A DNA stretch of 64,000 nt, taken from Palleronia sp. LCG004. GTDB lineage: Bacteria; Pseudomonadota; Alphaproteobacteria; Rhodobacterales; Rhodobacteraceae. Positions within the stretch are counted from its first letter, which is position 1. Every line of letters begins with the position of its first letter. The stretch spans positions 1,736,001 to 1,800,000 of the forward strand of contig NZ_CP136759.1 in the NCBI RefSeq assembly GCF_032931615.1. The letters are read 5' to 3'. Below, piece after piece: positions 15,336 to 24,295 of the stretch. The notes under the pieces are model-generated. The model did not search any database. It was not told where the DNA came from and saw only the letters and a list, made by a program, of their open reading frames with translations. The position numbers and the translations under genes are program-made.

Positions 15336-17900
15336 TCAGCCGCGCAGTGACCACCAACCGCGTTTCTTCGGCTTCGGATCATCCTCGGCCGCATCATCCC
15401 GAACGTCATTGGCAGGAACAGGCGGCGCTACAGGCGCTTTCTCCGTGATACGCTCGGAGACATCCTCGGAGACCGGCTGCGGGGCTGCCGGCTCTGCGCT
15501 TTCCGGCTTCCGCTCAGTCGACGCGTCCGACTCTCGCCGTTCGGCGGCCGGACCAGGAGCTTCCGCCACTTCAACGGCGACAGGCTCCTCTACGTTCGGC
15601 TCAGACTTGGCCGAGGTCTCGTCGCTGGACTTACGACTGCGGGACCGGCTGCGCTTGCGCTTCGGTTTCTCGCCGTCCTTAGGCTGTTCCACCGCCTCGG
15701 CCACCGGCTCGTTGCCCGCCTCTTCCGAGCCCGCATCCCCAGAGTTGTCGGTCGATCGATCCTGATCCTCCGCCCCCGGCTGATCGCCGTTCTCACCACC
15801 GTTCTTCCGACGACGACGACGACGACGACGCTTCTTGGGCTTCTCGTCACCCTCAGCGGCGGGCTGTTGCGTCACTTCGGCCTCCGCAGTGGGAGCTTCC
15901 GGCGCTTCGGTCTCGTCGATCTCGGCAGGGACCTCCTCGTCGAGATCTTCCATCATGGCGGCGGAGGACACGATCGCGGCCGTTTGCTCGACCACGCGGG
16001 TCACCTGAGTCTTGAATTTTTCGACCTTGTAATCGGGGCTGACAAGGGTCGCATCCCCTTCGATCCGCACCACCATCCCGTAGCGCGCCTCGATCTGGGC
16101 GACGTGGTCACGCTTGTGGTTCATGAGGTAATTGGCGATCTGCACGGGAGCGGTCACGCAAACCTCCTTGGTGCGCTTGCGCGTTCCTTCTTCCTCGAGT
16201 TGACGCAGAATGGCGAGCGAGACGTTCTCGTCGGACCGCAGGAGGCCCGTGCCATGGCAATGCGGACATGGCTGGGTCGTTGCCTCGATCATGCCGGGAC
16301 GCAGCCGCTGGCGGGACATTTCGAGCAGGCCGAACCCAGAGATCTTGCCGACCTGAATCCTCGCGCGATCGGTCTTGAGCTTGTCCTTGAACTGCTTCTC
16401 GACATTCGCATTGTGCTTGCGATCTTCCATGTCGATGAAGTCGATCACGATGAGACCCGCCAGATCCCTCAGGCGCAGCTGGCGCGCGACTTCCTCGGCT
16501 GCCTCCATGTTGGTCTTGAAGGCGGTCTCCTCGATCGAGCCTTCTTTCGTCGCACGGCCGGAGTTCACGTCGATCGCGACAAGCGCCTCGGTGACGCCAA
16601 TCACGATGTAACCCCCCGATGGGAGCTGCACGGTCGGATTGTACATGCCGCCGAGATAACTCTCCACTTGGTGGCGCGCGAAAAGCGGCATCTGATCGTG
16701 GTAATTTTTGACGTTCTTCGCGTGGGACGGCATGATCATCTTCATGAAGTCCTTGGCCACGCGATAACCAGCATCGCCCTCGACAAGCACCTCGTCGATA
16801 TCGCGATTATAGAGGTCGCGGATCGAGCGCTTGATGAGGTTGCCTTCCTCGTAGATCGGAGCTGGCGCGATCGATCTCAGCGTCAGCGCGCGGATCTCTT
16901 CCCACATGCGCTGAAGGTATTCGTAGTCGCGCTTGATCTCGGTCTTGGTGCGCTTTGCCCCAGCCGTCCGGACGATGAGCCCGGCACCGCGCGGCACCTC
17001 GATCGAGTTTGCAATCTCCTTGAGCTTCTTGCGGTCGGCCGCATTGGTAATCTTGCGGCTGATCCCGCCGCCACGCGCCGTGTTGGGCATGAGCACGCAA
17101 TAGCGACCTGCGAGCGACAGATAGGTCGTCAGCGCCGCTCCCTTGTTGCCTCGCTCTTCCTTGACGACCTGCACCAGAAGGATCTGGCGAACCTTGATGA
17201 CTTCTTGGATCTTGTACTTCTTCGCGCGTGGCTTCCGGCGCGGGCGAACCTCATCGACGACGTCGTCGTCCGCAACGGACTCGATCGAGGAATCCCGCTC
17301 GGATGCGTCGTCTGCCGCGTCATAGGGCTTCTCGTCCTCATCGCCATGACGCGATTCATCGTCATCTTCCTCGCCCTGCACAAGATCGACGACATCCATG
17401 CCGGGGATCCCTTCGACCACGGCCATCGTGCGCGCTGCCGCATCGATATCTGCCTCGCTGGCCGCGATGTCGTCGGACACGGCCTCCGCGTCGGTTGACG
17501 ACGCTTCGGTCGAGGTCTTGGCATCGTCGGAGACAGTTTCGGCGGCCTTCGACCGGTTCCGCGAGCGCGAACGCTTTCGCGGTTGCTCCTCTTCCTCGCG
17601 CTCAGCTTCGGCCTCGGCAGCCTCTTCGGCAAGCAGCGCCTCGCGATCCGCGATCGGGATTTGATAATAATCGGGGTGGATTTCCGAGAAAGCCAAAAAG
17701 CCGTGGCGGTTGCCGCCGTAATCGACGAAGGCTGCCTGGAGCGAGGGTTCGACCCGCGTCACCTTGGCGAGGTAGATGTTCCCCGCAAGCTGACGCCGGT
17801 TCTCGGATTCGAAGTCGAATTCCTCGACCTTGTTTCCATCAACGACGACCACGCGAGTCTCCTCCGCGTGGGTGGCGTCGATAAGCATCTTCTTTGCCAT
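15336..17900 (-). CDS. rne: Ribonuclease E
   Basis: An 854-residue endoribonuclease and RNA degradosome scaffold. The S1 domain (about 35-262) is split by a highly charged insertion at 88-226. Catalytic Asp residues are D444 (VAIDVNSG) and D487 (VIDFID), 43 apart as in E. coli. The zinc-link CPHC is at 545-548, again with E. coli spacing. The C-terminal 250 residues are disordered, with acidic stretches, an eight-Arg run and SRSRSR segments, ending KKRGWWSLRG, and presumably bind RNA and partners. Start 17900 (MAKKMLIDA) is chosen because it begins the conserved domain; in-frame upstream codons belong to the leader. Confidence 0.94.
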   Translation of the reverse strand: MAKKMLIDATHAEETRVVVVDGNKVEEFDFESENRRQLAGNIYLAKVTRVEPSLQAAFVDYGGNRHGFLAFSEIHPDYYQIPIADREALLAEEAAEAEAEREEEEQPRKRSRSRNRSKAAETVSDDAKTSTEASSTDAEAVSDDIAASEADIDAAARTMAVVEGIPGMDVVDLVQGEEDDDESRHGDEDEKPYDAADDASERDSSIESVADDDVVDEVRPRRKPRAKKYKIQEVIKVRQILLVQVVKEERGNKGAALTTYLSLAGRYCVLMPNTARGGGISRKITNAADRKKLKEIANSIEVPRGAGLIVRTAGAKRTKTEIKRDYEYLQRMWEEIRALTLRSIAPAPIYEEGNLIKRSIRDLYNRDIDEVLVEGDAGYRVAKDFMKMIMPSHAKNVKNYHDQMPLFARHQVESYLGGMYNPTVQLPSGGYIVIGVTEALVAIDVNSGRATKEGSIEETAFKTNMEAAEEVARQLRLRDLAGLIVIDFIDMEDRKHNANVEKQFKDKLKTDRARIQVGKISGFGLLEMSRQRLRPGMIEATTQPCPHCHGTGLLRSDENVSLAILRQLEEEGTRKRTKEVCVTAPVQIANYLMNHKRDHVAQIEARYGMVVRIEGDATLVSPDYKVEKFKTQVTRVVEQTAAIVSSAAMMEDLDEEVPAEIDETEAPEAPTAEAEVTQQPAAEGDEKPKKRRRRRRRRKNGGENGDQPGAEDQDRSTDNSGDAGSEEAGNEPVAEAVEQPKDGEKPKRKRSRSRSRKSSDETSAKSEPNVEEPVAVEVAEAPGPAAERRESDASTERKPESAEPAAPQPVSEDVSERITEKAPVAPPVPANDVRDDAAEDDPKPKKRGWWSLRG

Positions 17901-18336
17901 ATATCCAATTTCCGCAATCCTGGCGGTGCGGCGCAGCCAATTGGCGGCGCGGTCGATCCGGCGAATTGTCTTATTGCGGCGACGGCGCTCGGTCGTCCGA
18001 CGCTGCACGCGCAGCCGAGGCTGTCCAACGTTTGCAGGTCTGTCAACGGCATGCGGCGCATCGCATTTCATCTCCGACAGGCAGGCCGCGCCCGACTGTC
18101 TCTAAGGGTCCGGACAGGCATAGCCTTTGCCGGATTTGGAAGGGGCCTCGGCCCCGATCTGCATGACCGGCACATCCCTGAGGTGCGGCCGACCAGCGAA
18201 ATCAAGCAGCCGAAGCTCTATCCTTTCGGATCCTCACCCCGGCTCCGCCCAGCATAGAGGAGTTTGCGATCCCATTACAATCGGATTATGTCTTCGGTAT
18301 GACGCAACCTTGGATTGATTCCGAGGCCTGCGTTCG
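17901..18336 (-). promoter_or_regulatory. Promoter and long 5' leader of rne
   Basis: A gap of 436 bases with no convincing gene. On the minus strand TTGTAA (18280-18275) and TATGCT (18256-18251), 18 bases apart, form a plausible promoter, giving a leader of roughly 345 bases. GGGGCCTCGGCCCC (near 18147) and other GC-rich segments could fold. In E. coli a structured leader of similar length lets RNase E control its own mRNA; the same role here is inference. Confidence 0.45.
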
Positions 18337-19668
18337 TCAGCCGCCGAGATAGTCCGACCTGCTCAAGCCGTATTTTGCCATCTTCTCGTTCAGTGTACGA
18401 CGTGGAAGGCAAAGCTCGTCCATGACAGCAACGATGGAGCCGCGATGACGTCGCATCGTATTGTCGATCAGCATCCTTTCGAACGCCTCGACATATTCCT
18501 TGAGCGGCTTGCCCTCTGTCGTCATGCCGGGTTCGTCCGTTTCTTCGTCGGCCATCAGAAGCGACGAGATCTTGCCCGACCCTCGGCGGTTCTGCATCAC
18601 CGCGCGTTCGGCCACGTTGGTGAGCTGCCGGATATTGCCGGGCCACGGTGCCTGGAGAAGCTGCGCGGCCTCCTGCGCACTGATTTCGGGCGCGTCGCAG
18701 CCATATTCCTCTGCCGCCTGCTCCGAGAACCGTGCAAAAAGGGTCAAGATATCCTCACCCCGCGCCCTCAATGGTGGCAGAGTGATCTTCATCGCGGCAA
18801 GGCGGTAATAGAGGTCCGGCCGAAGTACGTCCTCGACGGTGCGCCCCTGGGCCGAGAGGTTCGAGATGGCAATAATGCGCGTTTCGGCAGGCGTACCCTG
18901 CTCGTTCATCCAGGTCAGCAGCCGCGCCTGAAGAGCACCCGGCAGCGCGTCGATATCCTCGAGGACGAGCGTCCCCCCACGGGCCTGCTCGAGCAGCGGT
19001 ATATCCTCACCGCCTGCACCAAAAAGCCGTCCCGACAACGTTTCCTCATCCTGACCGGCGCAGGAGAAAAGCACGAACTTGCGACCCGTTTTGGCACCCA
19101 CGGCGTGCAGCGCGTGGGCGACAAGCGTCTTTCCGGTGCCCGTTTCGCCATCGATGAGGACATGACCATCCGCCTGGCCGAGATCGAGAATATCCTCCCG
19201 CAGGCGTTCCATGACAGGCGAGGACCCGACCAGCTTTCGCATGATGCCCGTGCCGTCGCTGAGTTCGCGGCGAAGCGCACGGTTGTCGAGCGTCAGCCGC
19301 CGGCGCGAGATCGCGCGCTTCACGAGATCGGTCATCCGCTCGGGGTTAAAGGGTTTCTCCAAAAAATCGAACGCACCGACACGCATTGCCTCGACCGCCA
19401 TCGGCACGTCGCCGTGCCCGGTGATCATGATGACCGGCAACGCGGAATCAGCTGCCATGAGCCGCTTGAGAAACGCCATTCCGTCCATACCCGGCATCTT
19501 GATGTCGCTGACCACCACGCCGGCATAGTCAGTCGGCAACGTCTTCAGCGCCTCTTCGGCCGAGCCAAAGGTTTCGGTTTCATAACCCGACAGGGCCAGC
19601 CACTGGCTGATCGACTGCCGCATGTCGTGTTCGTCATCAACGATCGCGATCTTCATCTGTGCTGCCAT
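18337..19668 (-). CDS. DctD-like response regulator with AAA+ and Fis-type domains, lacking GAFTGA
   Basis: A protein of 443 residues. The receiver domain (5-120) has phosphoacceptor D55 in VVVSDIKMPGMDG. The AAA+ domain has Walker A GETGTGKT (174-181) and a Walker-B-like GGTLVLEDID (231-240), with R-finger region RPDLYYRL. The sigma-54 contact loop GAFTGA is absent: the segment reads TLSGRLFGAGGED instead. The C-terminus is a Fis-like HTH (about 410-435). It should receive phosphate from the adjacent DctB-like kinase; the missing loop argues against classical sigma-54 activation. Start 19668 has a GGGGAAG site. Confidence 0.87.
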   Translation of the reverse strand: MAAQMKIAIVDDEHDMRQSISQWLALSGYETETFGSAEEALKTLPTDYAGVVVSDIKMPGMDGMAFLKRLMAADSALPVIMITGHGDVPMAVEAMRVGAFDFLEKPFNPERMTDLVKRAISRRRLTLDNRALRRELSDGTGIMRKLVGSSPVMERLREDILDLGQADGHVLIDGETGTGKTLVAHALHAVGAKTGRKFVLFSCAGQDEETLSGRLFGAGGEDIPLLEQARGGTLVLEDIDALPGALQARLLTWMNEQGTPAETRIIAISNLSAQGRTVEDVLRPDLYYRLAAMKITLPPLRARGEDILTLFARFSEQAAEEYGCDAPEISAQEAAQLLQAPWPGNIRQLTNVAERAVMQNRRGSGKISSLLMADEETDEPGMTTEGKPLKEYVEAFERMLIDNTMRRHRGSIVAVMDELCLPRRTLNEKMAKYGLSRSDYLGG

Positions 19669-19681
19669 CCACTCTTCCCCC

Positions 19682-21433
19682 TCATTCCGCAGCCTCCTGC
19701 ATATCGCTTCGGATCGGCAGGGACATCTCGAAAACGGCACCGCCGTCACGGGCGTTCCGCGCGGTCAGCCGTCCGCCTAGATCCGCAACGATGCCTGACG
19801 AGATTGCGAGCCCAAGCCCTGTGCCGTCGCCCGCAGCCTTCGTCGTGTAGAACGGCTCGAAGAGGGATTCGAGATCCTTGATGCCCGTGCCGTTGTCACG
19901 GACGGTCAGCACTGCGTTATCACCCGCCGACAGGATCAGTTCGATCCGGGGATCCGGCGTGTCCTTCGTCGCGTCGATCGCGTTCCTGAGAAGGTTGACG
20001 ATGACCTGCTCGACCCGGATGCGGTCGGCCACCACTGGAACCGGAGCACCCGGAACGGAGCGCGAAATCGCCACGTCACGCGCCTTGAGCTGCGGTTCCA
20101 TCATGGCAAGCGCAGCACTCAGCGAATTGCGCAGGTCGAGCGTTTCGAACGCATCGCCCCCCTTGCGCGCATAGCTTTTGAGCTGACGGGTGATCGCACC
20201 CATCCGTTCGATCAGGTCGTCGATCCGGTGGAACGAAGCCAACGCCTCGTCGGGACGCTTGCGCTGGACGAGAAGCCGGGCACCCGCAAGGTAGGTCTTC
20301 ATCGCCGCGAGCGGCTGGTTCAGTTCATGGCTGACCGAAGCCGACATCTCTCCCAGAACAGCAAGCTTCGATGTTTGTGCGACGGTCTGCTCGGCCACTT
20401 CTAGGTTCTTTTCGGCCTTTTCACGCTCGGCAATTTCCCGCTGCAAGGCCACATTGAGGGCGCGAAGATCCGCCGACTCCCGCTGGAAAAAATTCGACCT
20501 GCTCGCTGCACGACGGCTGGCCCAGAACGACCCGGCCGCAATCAGCAACGCGAATCCCATGATCTCCAGCGCGAGCACTCCGTTCACGCGCTCCCGCACG
20601 GAAGCCGAAGTCGTGAAACTGGTCATACGCCAGCCTTGGAACGGGATCCGGGTAGATTGCCGCATCACCGCCTCGCCTGCGACATAGGCGTCAGCCGGAA
20701 GCGCAGTCCAGTCGTTGGTGGCTTGGATCGCCCGCTCGATCGCACCTGTGGCCGAACGACGGGCAAGAGCCTCGTCCTCGCTCAGGCCGCGCCATCTCGA
20801 TTCAGTGGCGAGAATGATCTGACCCTCGCTGTTCGTCACCAGTACGGCGTCCGAGAACCCCGCCCAGCTGCTTTCGAACTGACGCAAATCGACACCCACG
20901 ACGATGACACCCGTCAGCGCGCCGCCGACCTCGATCCGGCGGGAATACGAAAATGCGAAGGCCCCGCTTTCGCGCTGAACAAGCGAAAAGACCGTCCCGT
21001 CATTTCGCAAGGCATCTACGAAATACGGCTCTTGCCTGTGGTTCGACCCCAACCGCTCCCGGTCGGTGGCGGCCACGGCGCGTCCGTCACGGTCAAGCAG
21101 CATCAGGGATTGCGCGCCGATCTCGTCGAGATACGAAATCAGCCGTTGTGTCGTCTGGGAATATTCCTGGGACGTCAGCGCGCCGATCAACGCCGGGTCG
21201 CGGCTCAGCAGAAGCGGTACGACACTCGCGCGCTGAAGGGCACTCATCAGGTTGCCGGAATACAGGGCGAGACGCACCTCGGCCCGGTTACGTGTGCTTT
21301 CGGTGAAACGCTCGGTTAGCAGGGTGTTCGTCACCCAGACGACGCTCAGCGCCACGATCACGGCGAAAGCCGCGGCGACACGCCAGGGCCATCGCCGCGG
21401 AGGCGACGGATCGGGGATGATCGGCGGCTTCAT
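19682..21433 (-). CDS. DctB-like sensor histidine kinase (C4-dicarboxylate sensing type)
   Basis: A 583-residue membrane kinase: TM1 at about 19-36, a periplasmic double-Cache-like sensor (about 45-280), TM2 at about 285-305, a coiled coil, then a HisKA domain with H369 in ASVSHELNQPLAAMKTYLAGA and an HATPase domain with NLLRNAIDA, DNGTGI and GTGLGLAIS. The H-box is the DctB type. Its stop is 14 bases from the regulator start, so they form a two-component operon. No dicarboxylate transporter is adjacent, so the ligand is inferred from family. Confidence 0.88.
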   Translation of the reverse strand: MKPPIIPDPSPPRRWPWRVAAAFAVIVALSVVWVTNTLLTERFTESTRNRAEVRLALYSGNLMSALQRASVVPLLLSRDPALIGALTSQEYSQTTQRLISYLDEIGAQSLMLLDRDGRAVAATDRERLGSNHRQEPYFVDALRNDGTVFSLVQRESGAFAFSYSRRIEVGGALTGVIVVGVDLRQFESSWAGFSDAVLVTNSEGQIILATESRWRGLSEDEALARRSATGAIERAIQATNDWTALPADAYVAGEAVMRQSTRIPFQGWRMTSFTTSASVRERVNGVLALEIMGFALLIAAGSFWASRRAASRSNFFQRESADLRALNVALQREIAEREKAEKNLEVAEQTVAQTSKLAVLGEMSASVSHELNQPLAAMKTYLAGARLLVQRKRPDEALASFHRIDDLIERMGAITRQLKSYARKGGDAFETLDLRNSLSAALAMMEPQLKARDVAISRSVPGAPVPVVADRIRVEQVIVNLLRNAIDATKDTPDPRIELILSAGDNAVLTVRDNGTGIKDLESLFEPFYTTKAAGDGTGLGLAISSGIVADLGGRLTARNARDGGAVFEMSLPIRSDMQEAAE

Positions 21434-21470
21434 GCGCAGAGGCTAAGCGCGGCAGGCCCTTCCGACAAGT

Positions 21471-22139
21471 TCATGCATCCGCAAAGCTCTGACAAAGCGC
21501 ATCGAACAAGATGCGGCCGTCGGTGCCACCAAGGGCGGGATCAGCCGCGCGTTCGGGATGCGGCATCATGCCGAGTATGCGCCCGTTCTCGCTGAGCACG
21601 CCGGCAATGTCGTTCTGCGATCCATTCGGATTTGCAGCATAGGCGAACGCAATGCGGCCGTCCCGCTCGAGTCGGTCGAGCGTGTCGCGGTCGGCCACAT
21701 AATTGCCGTCGTGATGGGCGATCGGAATGTCGATGATCTGCCGCTCGCGATAGCCTCGCGTGAAATCGCTTTCGTGATTGCGCACGACGAGCGGCACAGT
21801 CCGACAGATGTATTTGAGCTGCCGGTTACGCATCAGCGCGCCCGGCAGCAGACCGGTCTCGGTAAGGATCTGAAAGCCGTTACAGATGCCTAGGACATAA
21901 CCACCCGCCGCCCCGTGAGCCACGACGGCGTCGACGACAGGAGACCGTGCCGCGATCGCCCCGCAACGCAGGTAATCCCCGAAGGAGAAGCCTCCCGGAA
22001 GGCAGACGAGATCGACCCCGGAGGGCAGTTCGCGATCCTTGTGCCAGACCATCTCGACAGATGCGCCCGCCTGCCGCAGTGCCACCGCAAGATCGCGGTC
22101 GCAGTTCGACCCGGGAAAGACAATGACGGCTGCCTTCAT
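21471..22139 (-). CDS. purQ: Phosphoribosylformylglycinamidine synthase subunit PurQ (glutaminase)
   Basis: A 222-residue class I glutamine amidotransferase that supplies ammonia to PurL in purine synthesis. The nucleophile is C86 in LGICNGFQ, and the His-Glu pair lies in MMPHPER near the C-terminus. Size matches the small PurQ of the PurSLQ type. Start 22139 has a GAGGAG site. It is the last gene of purC-purS-nucleotidase-purQ. Confidence 0.95.
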   Translation of the reverse strand: MKAAVIVFPGSNCDRDLAVALRQAGASVEMVWHKDRELPSGVDLVCLPGGFSFGDYLRCGAIAARSPVVDAVVAHGAAGGYVLGICNGFQILTETGLLPGALMRNRQLKYICRTVPLVVRNHESDFTRGYRERQIIDIPIAHHDGNYVADRDTLDRLERDGRIAFAYAANPNGSQNDIAGVLSENGRILGMMPHPERAADPALGGTDGRILFDALCQSFADA

Positions 22140-22152
22140 GGCGAAGCTCTCC

Positions 22153-22680
22153 TCAAGCGAAACCCGAGACCATCGCCTCGGCATCTGCCCAGTTGGTCAA
22201 GCGATGAGAGACCTGATCGCCACGATTGTGCGGAGCGTCAAAGCAGATGCCAGTACCGCCGAAGCCCGTGAAATGGCGCGGTGAATCGTCGATGAGAAGG
22301 TCGGCGGCGATTACGCTCTTGTCGCCGCAGAGCACGATGTTCATCGGCGAAATATCAGGAAAGTGCCGTGCGAGCCAAGCGATCTTGTGCGGGCAGGATG
22401 CAGGATATTCCATCGCGGCAGTCGCGACGAAAATTTCGTGGTCCTGCGCCAATGCGGCGATTCCCTCTTGCGCACCCTGCACAACGGCCAGATCCGCGAA
22501 GAAGAGCCCCCGCTGCATCTCGCTTTCGACCTGGGCCGCATCTTCGCTGCCCGCGAGATCCGAAAGATGCCGCCCCGCGATCTCCTCCTCGCTCCACGTG
22601 TAACCGCGTGCGGCGAAAAGCGCGAGCTTCGCGGCATGAGTGTCGGCCATGACCTCATCCATATCGATGGCAATCCGCAT
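22153..22680 (-). CDS. 5'-nucleotidase (NT5C / deoxyribonucleotidase-like, HAD superfamily)
   Basis: A 175-residue HAD phosphatase. The nucleophile motif is IDMDEVMAD (D6, D8), and the later [12 protein letters not shown] provides the acidic metal ligands. It resembles the 5'(3')-deoxyribonucleotidase family that dephosphorylates (d)NMPs. Start 22680 lies one base after the purS stop and its end is 13 bases from purQ, so it is embedded in the purine operon. A role in limiting nucleotide pools is inference. Confidence 0.82.
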   Translation of the reverse strand: MRIAIDMDEVMADTHAAKLALFAARGYTWSEEEIAGRHLSDLAGSEDAAQVESEMQRGLFFADLAVVQGAQEGIAALAQDHEIFVATAAMEYPASCPHKIAWLARHFPDISPMNIVLCGDKSVIAADLLIDDSPRHFTGFGGTGICFDAPHNRGDQVSHRLTNWADAEAMVSGFA

Positions 22681-22681
22681 T

Positions 22682-22912
22682 TCAAAGGATCTCCACGCGA
22701 TAGCTCTCGATGACGGTATTGGCGAGAAGGCGCTCGCACATCTCATCGATGCGGGCGGTATCTGTCCCATCCTCAAGATCGAGTTCGATGACCTTGCCCT
22801 GCCGCACACCGCGCGCCTCGGTGAAACCGAGCGCGCCCAGCGCATGGCGTACGGCCTCGCCCTGTGGATCGAGAACGCCGTCTTTCAGCATGACGTGCAC
22901 ACGTGCCTTCAT
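22682..22912 (-). CDS. purS: Phosphoribosylformylglycinamidine synthase subunit PurS
   Basis: A 76-residue protein with the PurS pattern MKARVHVMLKDGVLDPQGEAV and GKVIELDLE, the small structural subunit bridging PurL and PurQ. It lies between purC (65 bases upstream) and the nucleotidase. The catalytic PurL is not in this window. Confidence 0.95.
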   Translation of the reverse strand: MKARVHVMLKDGVLDPQGEAVRHALGALGFTEARGVRQGKVIELDLEDGTDTARIDEMCERLLANTVIESYRVEIL

Positions 22913-22977
22913 CGCGCGGCCCCCTGCTTCATCTGTCAAAAAATACTCAAATCCCGCGGCCGAACGACCGCAGGCCG

Positions 22978-23739
22978 TCAGTTGATCAAGGTGGGCTTCG
23001 TCGCGTGAGTGACGTTCGAGGGCAGAACGCCCAGCCGCCGCGCCACCTCCGTATAAGCATCGGCAAGATTTCCGAGGTCGCGACGGAAGACATCCTTGTC
23101 TAGCTTCTGTCCCGTCTCGAGATCCCAGAGCCTGCACGAATCGGGGCTGATCTCGTCGGCGATGACGAGACGCTGGAAATCACCGTCCCAGATACGCCCG
23201 ATCTCGATCTTGAAATCAACGAGCTTGATGCCGACGCCGAGCATGATGCCCGACATGAAATCGTTCACCCGAAGCGCGAGCGAAATCATGTCGTCGAGAT
23301 CCTGCTGCGAGGCCCAGCCAAAAGCCAGGATATGCTCCTCGCTCACCAGCGGATCCCCGAGCTTGTCATCCTTGAGACAGAATTCCACGATCGGCCGCGG
23401 CAGCGCCGTCCCTTCGGCAAGTCCAAGGCGCGTCGACATGGAGCCGGCGGCGAAGTTGCGCACGATGACCTCGAGCGGGATGATCTCGACCTGTCGGATC
23501 AGTTGCTCGCGCATGTTGATCCGCTTGATGAAGTGCGTGGGCACTCCGATCTGGGCAAGGCCCTTCATGAAGAACTCGCTCAGGCGGTTGTTCAGCACGC
23601 CCTTGCCGTCGATCGTTGCCTTCTTCTCGGCATTGAAGGCCGTGGCGTCGTCCTTGAAATACTGGACGAACGTACCGGGCTCGGGACCCTCGTAGAGGAT
23701 CTTGGCCTTGCCTTCGTAGATTTTCTTGCGCCGTGCCAT
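22978..23739 (-). CDS. purC: Phosphoribosylaminoimidazole-succinocarboxamide synthase (SAICAR synthetase)
   Basis: A 253-residue enzyme joining aspartate to CAIR in purine synthesis. The ATP-binding start [18 protein letters not shown], the signature [13 protein letters not shown] and [12 protein letters not shown] are present. A CAGGAGA site precedes the ATG at 23739. First gene of the minus-strand purine operon and divergent from the zeta-subunit gene across 142 bases. Confidence 0.96.
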   Translation of the reverse strand: MARRKKIYEGKAKILYEGPEPGTFVQYFKDDATAFNAEKKATIDGKGVLNNRLSEFFMKGLAQIGVPTHFIKRINMREQLIRQVEIIPLEVIVRNFAAGSMSTRLGLAEGTALPRPIVEFCLKDDKLGDPLVSEEHILAFGWASQQDLDDMISLALRVNDFMSGIMLGVGIKLVDFKIEIGRIWDGDFQRLVIADEISPDSCRLWDLETGQKLDKDVFRRDLGNLADAYTEVARRLGVLPSNVTHATKPTLIN

Positions 23740-23881
23740 GATGTCTCCTGACGGGCGCGACCGCGCGCGCCTTCTCGTCCCGCCTATAGGCGAAAGCCCT
23801 GCCCTTGCCAAGAAGGCCCTCTTGGCGGGCCGGACCCCACGCCACATATCAGTAACGAACCAGCAAGGAGAATCTCGCGAT

Positions 23882-24196
23882 ATGAGCGACATGAAAGACA
23901 GGCGCGACGCCTTCGAAAGCAAGTACGCCCATGATGCGGAAATGCAGTTCCGTGCAGAGGCGCGGCGCAACCGCCTTCTCGGAGTCTGGGCTGCCGAGAA
24001 GCTCGGCAAGAACGGAGCCGAAGCCGAGGCCTACGCGAAAGAGGTCGTAAAGGCCGATTTCGAAGAGGCAGGTGAGGAAGACGTCTACCGCAAGGTGAAG
24101 GGCGATCTGGACGACAAGGTCTCGGAGGCGGAACTGCGCGAGAAGATGGACGCGCTCATGATTCAGGCCAAGGCCGAACTCGCCGACATGGCCTGA
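23882..24196 (+). CDS. F1F0-ATPase inhibitor zeta subunit (DUF1476)
   Basis: A 104-residue protein. The N-terminal helix ([38 protein letters not shown]) closely follows, from memory, the Paracoccus denitrificans zeta subunit, whose N-terminus inserts into F1 and blocks ATP hydrolysis. The following acidic four-helix part ([21 protein letters not shown]) is also as in that family. Strong AAGGAG site. It precedes the methyltransferase gene by 99 bases. Confidence 0.87.
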   Translation: MSDMKDRRDAFESKYAHDAEMQFRAEARRNRLLGVWAAEKLGKNGAEAEAYAKEVVKADFEEAGEEDVYRKVKGDLDDKVSEAELREKMDALMIQAKAELADMA

Positions 24197-24214
24197 CGCC
24201 GGCGCGCGATGGCG

Positions 24215-24227
24215 CATGATGATCATG
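24215..24227. promoter_or_regulatory. Short palindrome upstream of the homocysteine methyltransferase gene
   Basis: CATGAT-G-ATCATG (6-bp arms) sits 68 bases before the methyltransferase start; a related half site GCATGATAGA follows at 24246-24255. It may be an operator, and no riboswitch fold was evident to me. Confidence 0.3.
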
Positions 24228-24295
24228 AAACATCCGCATTTGCGCGCATGATAGAGACGTGGCAGACCCCGCGCGACCGAAGGAGACCCAAAGAG

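Noticed and set aside
15867..17498. A 543-codon open frame on the plus strand
   Set aside because: It is fully antisense to RNase E, which has exact catalytic-residue spacing; high GC content creates long antisense frames.
18445..19881. A 478-codon plus-strand frame
   Set aside because: It is antisense to the response regulator and kinase genes with clear motifs.
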